Shown here piece after piece: positions 1 to 5,282 of a stretch of DNA of 11,596 bases. How positions within the stretch are numbered: the stretch's first letter is position 1; each line of letters starts with the position of its first letter. This DNA is from an uncultured Holophagales bacterium (lineage in GTDB: Bacteria > Acidobacteriota > Thermoanaerobaculia > UBA5066), in the NCBI GenBank assembly GCA_937864895.1, contig CALMDF010000340.1, forward strand, positions 1 through 11,596, read 5' to 3'. A program made the translations under genes and the position numbers. The notes under the pieces were generated by a model that was not told the origin of the DNA, made no database searches, and saw only the letters and a list, made by a program, of their open reading frames with translations.

Positions 1-1793
1 TCGTCGAGCGTCTTGGTCGGGCTGCGCTCGATCTCCTGCCGGTCGAACACGGTGGACGAGGGCATCGAGACGACGCGCGCCGGGATCCCCTCCGCCGCGA
101 GGAGCTTCTGCGCCGTGAGGGCGAGGTGCAGCTCGGAGCCGGAGCCGACGAGGATCGCCCGGAACCCCTCGGCGTCGGAGGCGACGTAGCCGCCGCGCAG
201 CGCGCCGGCGCCCGGCGGGAGGACCGGCAGGGCCTGCCGCGTCAGGACGAGGGCCGTCGGGCCGTGGCGCCGGCCGAGCGCGATCTTCCACCCCGCGGCC
301 GTCTCGTTGGCGTCCGCGGGCCGGTAGACGAGGAGATTTGGCGTCGCGCGGAGCGCGGCGAGCTGCTCGACCGGCTGGTGCGTCGGTCCGTCCTCGCCGA
401 GGCCGATCGAGTCGTGCGTGAAGACGTAGACGACCGGCTGCTCCATGAGGGCGGCGAGGCGGATCGCCCCCTTCATGTAGTCGGAGAAGACGAGGAAGGT
501 GCCGCCGAACGGCCGGAAACCGTGAAGCGCGAGGCCGTTCAGAATCGAACCCATCCCGTGCTCCCGTATGCCGAAGCGGACGTAGGAGCCGCCGAAGTCC
601 CCCGCCTTCACGTCCGTGACACCCTTCGCCCGGGTGTTGTTCGACGGGGTGAGGTCGGCCGAGCCCCCGGCGAGAGCCGGGATCGCCGGGACGAGCGCGT
701 CGAGGACGGCCCCGGAGGCCGAGCGAGTGGCGATGGCCTTTTCCGCGGGGAACGCGGGGAGATGCGCCTCCCAGCCTTCCGGGAGCTCCCCGGAGAGGAA
801 GAGGTCGAGCTGCGCGGCGAGGTCGGGAAAGGCGGCCCGGTACGCCGAGAGGCGGGCGCTCCACAGCTCCTCCTCGGCCGTCCCGCGTGAAGCGGCCTCG
901 CCGAAGAAGGCGCGGACCTCGTCCGGCACGAGGAACTGCGCGTCGGCCGGCCAGCCGAGCTTCTCCTTCGTGAGCTTCACCTCGTCCGGCCCGAGCGGCT
1001 CGCCGTGGGCCTTCGACGTGTCCTGGCGGTTCGGGCTGCCGAAGCCGATGTGGGTCCGGCAGGCGACGAGCGAGGGTCTGGCGCCCTCGGCCTTCGCCGC
1101 GGCGACCGCCGCCTCGACGGCGTCGGGGTCGTGCCCGTCGACGCGCTGCACGTGCCAGCCGTAGGCGGCGAACCGCGCCGGGACGTCCTCGGAGAACGAG
1201 AGAGACGTCGGCCCGTCGATGGAGCTGCCGTTGGCGTCGTAGAGGACGACGAGCTTCCCGAGCCCCAGGTGCCCCGCGAGGGCGCACGCCTCGTGCGAGA
1301 CCCCTTCCATCAGGTCGCCGTCACTCGCGAGGGCGAACGTGTGGTGGTCCACGACGTCGTGCCCGGGGCGGTTGTACCGGGCCGCGAGCATCCGCTCGGC
1401 GAGGGCGAGGCCGACCGCCGTCGAGACGCCCTGCCCGAGCGGGCCCGTCGTCATCTCGACGCCGGCCGTCAGGCCGTGCTCCGGGTGGCCCGGGGTGCGG
1501 CTCCCCCACTGGCGGAACGCCTTCAGCTCGTCGAGCGGGAGGTCGTAGCCGGAGAGGTGAAGGAGGCCGTAGAGGAGCATCGAGCCGTGCCCGGCCGAGA
1601 GGACGAACCTGTCGCGGTCGGGCCAGGACGGGCTCTTCGGGCTGAACTTCAGGAAGCGCGTGAAGAGGACGGTCGCCACGTCGGCCATTCCCATCGGCAT
1701 CCCGGGGTGGCCGGAGTTCGCCTTCTGGACGCCGTCCATCGCGAGCGTCCGGAGGGTGTTCGCCGCGAGGCGGCGGAGCGCGTCTTCGGCCAT
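1..1793 (-). CDS. tkt: Transketolase, 3' end cut by window edge
   Basis: Thiamine-diphosphate enzyme of the non-oxidative pentose phosphate pathway, moving two-carbon ketol units between sugar phosphates in the cytoplasm. The 597 visible residues compare with about 660 in the family, so roughly the last 60 lie outside. Family residues are all present: His29 in KANSGHPG, His69 in SAGHGS, His103, the cofactor segment SDGDLMEG with Asp158, Asn188, His263 after the RTHIGFGSP motif, catalytic Glu411 in RFGIREHGM, and the [16 protein letters not shown] loop at 459-474. The ATG at 1793 is chosen because an AAGGAG ribosome site lies 6 nt upstream (1800-1805) and the protein starts like other transketolases. 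It is divergent from kdsA. The last visible residues after [10 protein letters not shown] do not show the usual YR.SVLP-like pattern, which is odd but may be natural divergence. Identity is near certain. Confidence 0.97.
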   Translation of the reverse strand, partial: MAEDALRRLAANTLRTLAMDGVQKANSGHPGMPMGMADVATVLFTRFLKFSPKSPSWPDRDRFVLSAGHGSMLLYGLLHLSGYDLPLDELKAFRQWGSRTPGHPEHGLTAGVEMTTGPLGQGVSTAVGLALAERMLAARYNRPGHDVVDHHTFALASDGDLMEGVSHEACALAGHLGLGKLVVLYDANGSSIDGPTSLSFSEDVPARFAAYGWHVQRVDGHDPDAVEAAVAAAKAEGARPSLVACRTHIGFGSPNRQDTSKAHGEPLGPDEVKLTKEKLGWPADAQFLVPDEVRAFFGEAASRGTAEEELWSARLSAYRAAFPDLAAQLDLFLSGELPEGWEAHLPAFPAEKAIATRSASGAVLDALVPAIPALAGGSADLTPSNNTRAKGVTDVKAGDFGGSYVRFGIREHGMGSILNGLALHGFRPFGGTFLVFSDYMKGAIRLAALMEQPVVYVFTHDSIGLGEDGPTHQPVEQLAALRATPNLLVYRPADANETAAGWKIALGRRHGPTALVLTRQALPVLPPGAGALRGGYVASDAEGFRAILVGSGSELHLALTAQKLLAAEGIPARVVSMPSSTVFDRQEIERSPTKTLD

Positions 1794-1903
1794 GGTCTTC
1801 TCCTTCGCGTCGCGGATGGTACGTGAGGAGCGGCCGGCCCGCCGGACCGGCCCCCGGCAGGTGAATCGCTCCCGTCCCCCCGTGACGGGCTACGATTCGC
1901 AGG
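1794..1903. promoter_or_regulatory. Divergent tkt/kdsA promoter region
   Basis: This 110-bp gap must hold the start signals for both divergent genes. On the plus strand TACGAT at 1891-1896 is a plausible -10 box. It ends 7 nt before the kdsA ATG, so transcription could begin at or next to the start codon, giving a leaderless message; no strong ribosome site precedes kdsA, which agrees with this. On the minus strand TACCAT (1816-1821) is a possible -10 for tkt, leaving a short leader with a good AAGGAG site. No convincing -35 box is visible for either. The -10 calls rest on short motifs only and are tentative. Confidence 0.4.
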
Positions 1904-2743
1904 ATGGCCGTCCACGCCTCGATCACCCCGTACCTCTCCGCCGGCGACCGCTGCCGCCCCGTCTTCTTCGCGGGGCCCTGCGTCATCGAGTCGCGTTCCC
2001 ACACCCTGAAGATGGCGAAGGCGATCAAGGCCGTCTTCGAGGGCCTCGGCGTCGCGGACCGCCTCGTCTTCAAGTCGTCGTTCGACAAGGCGAACCGCTC
2101 GGCCGGAGACTCCTTCCGCGGCCCCGGCATCGAGAAGGGCCTCGACGTCCTGTCGGCGGTGAAGGACAGGCTCGACCTGCCGATCCTCACGGACGTCCAC
2201 GAGGCGGAGCAGTGCGAGATGGCGGCCGAGGTCGCCGACGTCCTCCAGGTGCCCGCGTTCCTCTGCCGGCAGACCGACCTCCTCGTCGCCGCGGCGAGAA
2301 CGGGCCGGGCCGTGAACGTGAAGAAGGGACAGTTCCTCGCCCCCGACGACTGCGCCCAGATCGTCGCCAAGTGCCGCGGCGCCGGGAACCCGAACGTCCT
2401 CCTCACCGAGCGCGGCTCGACGTTCGGCTACCACAACCTCGTCGTCGACTTTCGCAGCCTCCCGATGATGCGGGCGCTCGGCGCGCCGGTGATCTACGAC
2501 GCCACGCACTCGCTCCAGCTCCCCGGCGGCCTCGGGAAGGAGACCGGCGGGGCCCGGCAGTACGCCCCGGCGCTCGCGCGGGCCGCCGCCGCGGTCGGGG
2601 TCGACGGGTACTTCCTCGAGGTCCACGACGACCCGGCGAAGGCGAAGTCCGACCGCGCGACCCAGCTCCCCCTCGCCGAGCTCGAGGGGTTCCTCTCCCG
2701 GCTGCTCAGGTTCGACGCCCTGCGCCGGGAGTCGGAGGGCTGA
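1904..2743 (+). CDS. kdsA: 3-deoxy-8-phosphooctulonate synthase (KDO8P synthase), metal-dependent class
   Basis: Condenses phosphoenolpyruvate with D-arabinose-5-phosphate to Kdo-8-phosphate, the committed step to the Kdo sugar of the lipopolysaccharide inner core; cytoplasmic TIM-barrel enzyme. At 279 residues it is full length (family about 265-285). Visible motifs are AGPCVIES at 23-30, KSSFDKANRS at 57-66, TDVHE at 96-100, NVKKGQF at 138-144, TERG.TFGY at 168-176 and DATHS.QLPGG at 199-209. Cys26, His202, Glu239 and Asp250 match the metal ligands of the Aquifex-type enzyme (Cys11, His185, Glu222, Asp233), with the same 37- and 11-residue spacings, whereas the E. coli type has Asn in place of the Cys. 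I therefore call it metal-dependent. The ATG at 1904 gives the expected N-terminus. The OmpA-family gene starts 3 bp after its stop, so the two are probably one operon. Confidence 0.97.
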   Translation: MAVHASITPYLSAGDRCRPVFFAGPCVIESRSHTLKMAKAIKAVFEGLGVADRLVFKSSFDKANRSAGDSFRGPGIEKGLDVLSAVKDRLDLPILTDVHEAEQCEMAAEVADVLQVPAFLCRQTDLLVAAARTGRAVNVKKGQFLAPDDCAQIVAKCRGAGNPNVLLTERGSTFGYHNLVVDFRSLPMMRALGAPVIYDATHSLQLPGGLGKETGGARQYAPALARAAAAVGVDGYFLEVHDDPAKAKSDRATQLPLAELEGFLSRLLRFDALRRESEG

Positions 2744-2746
2744 ATC

Positions 2747-4243
2747 GTGCGCCGCCGTGAGGGCTTCGTCCCGCGGAGGCGCGGTCCCCTCCTGGCCGGT
2801 GCGGTCGCGCTCACGCTCGCCGCCCCGGCCGCGGCCGGAGGCGAGGTGACGCTTCACGAGATCCGGCTCCCCGGGAAGGGCGCCGTCGACTTCACGTTCT
2901 CCGCCTCCGGCCGGCTGCCCGACGGCGCGTCCCTCGAGGGCGCTGCGCGGGTCGAAGGGACCCGGACGCGCGTCGGGCTCTCCTGGAAACGGATGAAGCC
3001 GGCGGTCCTCTTCGGCGGAAACGTCACCTCGTACGCCGTCTGGGCCGTCACGCGCGAAGGGCTCGTCGAGAACCTCGGCGAGCTCTTCGTGAAGGATCCG
3101 AAGGGGGAGGCGACCTTCTCGACGGGGCTCAGGGCCCTCGCGCTCCTCGTTTCGGCGGAGCCCTACCTCGGGGTCTCCCGCCCCTCCGACCTCGTCGTCT
3201 TCGCCGGGGGCGCGCCGAAGTCGTCGAAGGCGGAGAGCACGTCCTTCGTCCTCACGCGGCTGACCACCGACGCGCGGCCCGCCCGGCTCTCCATCGCCTC
3301 GACCGACGGAAGGGGCGGGGAGCCCGTCGAGCTCGCCCAGGCGCGGGCGATCCTCGCCCAGGCCGAACAGGCGAAGGGGGGAGACCCGGACCTCAAGACC
3401 CTGCGCGAGGCGCGGCTGGCCCTCTCCGAGGCCACGGACCCGGCGCGGCGCGCGAGCGCCGAGGCCGGCGCCGACGCTCGCCGCGCCTCCGCTCTCGCTT
3501 CCGCGGCGATCCGCGAGGTCCTGCGAAAACGGGCCGCCGAAGAGGCCGCGCGCCTCGAGGCGGAGCGACAGGCGCGCGAGGAGGTCCGGAAGGGCGCGGT
3601 GGTCGACGAGGCGGAGAGACGCCGGCAGGCCGAGGCGAGCCTCGCCGAGGCCGAGGAGCTCCGGCTGAAGGCGGCCGTCGAAGTCGAGCAGACGCGCCAG
3701 GCGACCGCGGCGCTCGCTGCCGCCAGGGCCCAGGCCGAAGAGGAACGGGCCCGGCTCGCCGAGCAGAAGGAAGCCCTCGAGCGCGAGCGGGAGGCGGTCG
3801 CCTCGCGCCTGACGCCAGCGCTCGAGACGATCGCGACGACGGCGTCCACCCCCCGCGGCCTCGTCGTGACCCTCCCCGGGGCCTGGTTCGACCCCGGCAG
3901 GGCGAGCCTGAAGCCCGCGGCGCGCGCGGCCGTGGCGAAGCTCGCGGGGATCCTCCTCATGGTCCCGGAGCGCAACGTTCGGATCGAGTCGCACACCGAC
4001 GCGACGGGGAGCGCCGCCGCGAACCGCAGGCTCTCGGAGGAGCGCGCCCGGAACGTCGCCGCCCTCCTCGGCGAACAGGGAGTCCCGGACGAGCGCGTCT
4101 CGTACGAGGGGTACGGGGCGGAGGCGCCTCTCGCCCCGAATACGACGGCGGAAGGGCGCGCGCGGAACCGGCGGGTCGAGATCGTCGTCGGCGAGGGAAC
4201 GATTCCGCCGGCCCCACGGGAGGACGGGTCCCCTCCGCGCTGA
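2747..4243 (+). CDS. OmpA-family envelope protein with coiled coil
   Basis: Exported protein of 498 residues that probably ties the envelope to peptidoglycan. A signal peptide is clear: basic start (MRRREGFVPRRR), hydrophobic stretch from about 14 to 27, likely cleavage after APAAA near residue 30. Residues about 31-160 form a beta-rich domain I do not recognise. About 190-365 is very rich in Ala, Glu and Arg with heptad-like runs, consistent with a long coiled coil. The C-terminal part, about 370-490, is an OmpA-like peptidoglycan-binding domain: SHTDATGS with Asp418, Arg433 in LSEERARN (the 15-residue Asp-Arg spacing known for diaminopimelate binding), then EGYG and NRRVEI. The GTG start at 2747 follows GGAGGG (2734-2739) by 7 nt, so it is probably co-translated with kdsA. 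There is no transmembrane barrel as in classical OmpA. The domain call is firm; the precise role is unknown. Confidence 0.88.
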   Translation: MRRREGFVPRRRGPLLAGAVALTLAAPAAAGGEVTLHEIRLPGKGAVDFTFSASGRLPDGASLEGAARVEGTRTRVGLSWKRMKPAVLFGGNVTSYAVWAVTREGLVENLGELFVKDPKGEATFSTGLRALALLVSAEPYLGVSRPSDLVVFAGGAPKSSKAESTSFVLTRLTTDARPARLSIASTDGRGGEPVELAQARAILAQAEQAKGGDPDLKTLREARLALSEATDPARRASAEAGADARRASALASAAIREVLRKRAAEEAARLEAERQAREEVRKGAVVDEAERRRQAEASLAEAEELRLKAAVEVEQTRQATAALAAARAQAEEERARLAEQKEALEREREAVASRLTPALETIATTASTPRGLVVTLPGAWFDPGRASLKPAARAAVAKLAGILLMVPERNVRIESHTDATGSAAANRRLSEERARNVAALLGEQGVPDERVSYEGYGAEAPLAPNTTAEGRARNRRVEIVVGEGTIPPAPREDGSPPR

Positions 4244-4250
4244 GGGGCGA

Positions 4251-4625
4251 TCAGCCCTCCTGCGCCGGGCGGCGGAGCCGTTCGGCGATCCTCGCCGCCT
4301 TCTCCGAAAGGGGGAGCTTCTCGTCCCTCAGGTGGAGGAGGGCGAGGATCGGGTGCCGGAGGAGCATCCGGGGCCCGGCGTGCCGCATGACCTGCCGGAC
4401 GCGCTCCCGCATCGCCGCTTCGTAGCAGTGGACGGGGCACGTCACGCAGGTGGGCTTCTCCTCGGCGAACGGGCATTTCGCGAGGCGCCGTTCGGCGCAG
4501 GCGCGCAGCGCCTCGCACTCCTCGCAGAGGGCTTTCCGCCCCCCGTGCAGGTCACGGCAGTAGAGCCGGATCATCGCCTGGATCGTCGTCCACTCCCGGG
4601 CGACCCGGCGTTCCGCGGCGTTCAC
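4251..4625 (-). CDS. ygbA: YgbA-family ('nitrous oxide-stimulated promoter') Cys-rich protein
   Basis: Small cytoplasmic protein of 124 residues matching the family named for E. coli YgbA, whose gene is induced by nitrogen oxides through NsrR. Its biochemical activity is not settled. Family signature stretches are REWTTIQAMIRLYC near the start, KCPFAEEKPTCVTCPVHCY at 50-68, and MRHAGPRMLLRHPILALLHL at 80-99. Eight cysteines (23, 34, 37, 43, 51, 60, 63, 67) include a C-x2-C-P-x2-C cluster, suggesting metal or iron-sulfur binding; that is inference. The GTG at 4625 is preferred: it overlaps the stop of the upstream membrane-protein gene in a GTGA, has GGAG (4634-4637) 8 nt upstream, and gives the family's N-terminus. 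The frame stays open upstream to 5003, but that part only shadows the neighbouring gene. The stop lies 7 bp from the convergent envelope gene, with no terminator between. Confidence 0.88.
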   Translation of the reverse strand: MNAAERRVAREWTTIQAMIRLYCRDLHGGRKALCEECEALRACAERRLAKCPFAEEKPTCVTCPVHCYEAAMRERVRQVMRHAGPRMLLRHPILALLHLRDEKLPLSEKAARIAERLRRPAQEG

Positions 4626-4984
4626 CGGGCAGGCTCCGGGCCCGGCTCGACGACCGGTCCCCGGCGCTCCCGCGGGACGCGGACGGCGATCGCCGAGAGG
4701 GCCGTAAGCGCCGCCACGACGCCGAGGATGACGGCGAGCCTCCCCCACGGGCGGCCCACCTCCATCCGCTGGCCGGCGAAGAAGGCGAGCGTGCGCACCC
4801 ACTCGAGCGCTCCGAGGACGAGCCCGGCCTGAACGGCCCGCGCGCTCCACCGTCGCCCGACGAGGAGCAGGAAGGGCAGGCAGAGAGAGAGGGCCACGAG
4901 CGGGAGGTTCCGGGAACGGAAGAAGTGGGCCGCGAGAACCAGGGCCGACAGGACGACGGGGAGAGCCCGAAGGAGAGTCTTCAT
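4622..4984 (-). CDS. Small four-helix inner-membrane protein
   Basis: Hypothetical protein of 120 residues with four hydrophobic segments at about 4-22, 27-43, 49-70 and 82-101, so an integral inner-membrane protein. A basic RR..R patch follows helix 2, GALEWVRT sits in helix 3, GRPWGR opens helix 4, and a short Arg/Pro/Glu-rich tail follows. I know no function for it. The ATG at 4984 is the only start possible, because an in-frame stop lies 5 codons upstream; no clear ribosome site is seen. Its stop overlaps the GTG of the YgbA-family gene by 4 bp, so the two are almost certainly co-translated. The context suggests a membrane partner for YgbA or a shared stress response, which is inference only. 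Confidence 0.75.
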   Translation of the reverse strand: MKTLLRALPVVLSALVLAAHFFRSRNLPLVALSLCLPFLLLVGRRWSARAVQAGLVLGALEWVRTLAFFAGQRMEVGRPWGRLAVILGVVAALTALSAIAVRVPRERRGPVVEPGPEPAR

Positions 4985-5062
4985 CGCGGGAAAAGGAGAT
5001 CACGTCTCACGGTCGCCGGAGATGACGCCCATCATGCGACGAGGCATTCGAAGTCCTTTCTT

Positions 5063-5079
5063 CTGGCAGCACGCTTGCT
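5063..5079 (+). promoter_or_regulatory. Sigma-54 (RpoN) type promoter of the TonB-dependent receptor
   Basis: The site reads CTGGCAGCACGCTTGCT and compares with the -24/-12 consensus TGGCACG-N4-TTGCW. The essential GG (5065-5066) and GC (5077-5078) are separated by exactly 10 nt, and TTGCT at the -12 element is a full match; only the central CG of the -24 element is swapped to GC. A pyrimidine-rich tract lies just upstream. Transcription would start near 5090, leaving a leader of about 190 nt before the receptor ATG. The same bases also form a hairpin (GCAGCA/TGCTGC, 5066-5081), but nothing T-rich follows, so a terminator is unlikely. No enhancer-binding protein gene is in the window. Confidence 0.65.
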
Positions 5080-5266
5080 GCAGAATTCCCGGAACCGGAA
5101 AAGCAGCGGGCGCGTACCCGCAAGTCCCTCTTCCCGAGACAGCCGTCTCCGGATGCAGGACGACACGGCGAAACCCGATACGGAATCCCGGGCCGCGTTA
5201 CGGATTTCCGTGGCGCGCGGTCTTTCGTCGGAGTGGAAAGGATGAATCGTCCGGAACGGAACAGGT

Positions 5267-5272
5267 GGGAGG
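5267..5272 (+). promoter_or_regulatory. Ribosome binding site of the receptor gene
   Basis: GGGAGG lies 10 nt before the ATG at 5283, with a second purine run, AGAGG (5275-5279), closer in. Together with the signal peptide that follows immediately, this decides the start at 5283 against upstream in-frame starts reaching back to 5022. Confidence 0.75.
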
Positions 5273-5282
5273 AAAGAGGCGT

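Larger units (their letters stand above)
4985..5282. other. Non-coding divergent region upstream of the TonB-dependent receptor
   Basis: These 298 bp separate the minus-strand membrane-protein gene from the receptor. The receptor's reading frame stays open upstream to about 5022, but that stretch has no signal peptide and looks like ordinary non-coding sequence; the ribosome site lies just before 5283. The region holds a sigma-54 type promoter (separate entry), a perfect 12-bp palindrome ACGGATTTCCGT at 5200-5211 inside the predicted leader, and the short symmetric TTCCCGGAA at 5086-5094. No promoter for the minus-strand pair could be identified with confidence. Confidence 0.6.

Noticed and set aside
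1649..3994. A 781-codon minus-strand open frame opposite kdsA and the envelope gene
   Set aside because: It is an Arg/Gly/Pro/Glu-rich antisense shadow of recognised genes and shows no domain.
4626..5003. Extension of the YgbA-family gene upstream to 5003
   Set aside because: The extension is Pro/Arg/Gly-rich and lies over the membrane-protein gene; the GTG at 4625 with a ribosome site and 4-bp overlap gives the family N-terminus.
5066..5081. Hairpin GCAGCA/TGCTGC as a terminator
   Set aside because: The stem is only 6 bp, no T-run follows, and the same bases fit a sigma-54 promoter much better.
5022..5282. An 87-codon N-terminal extension of the TonB-dependent receptor in an open frame
   Set aside because: The signal peptide begins exactly at 5283 with a good ribosome site before it, and the upstream stretch contains the sigma-54 promoter and no recognisable protein features; open frames are common at this GC content.
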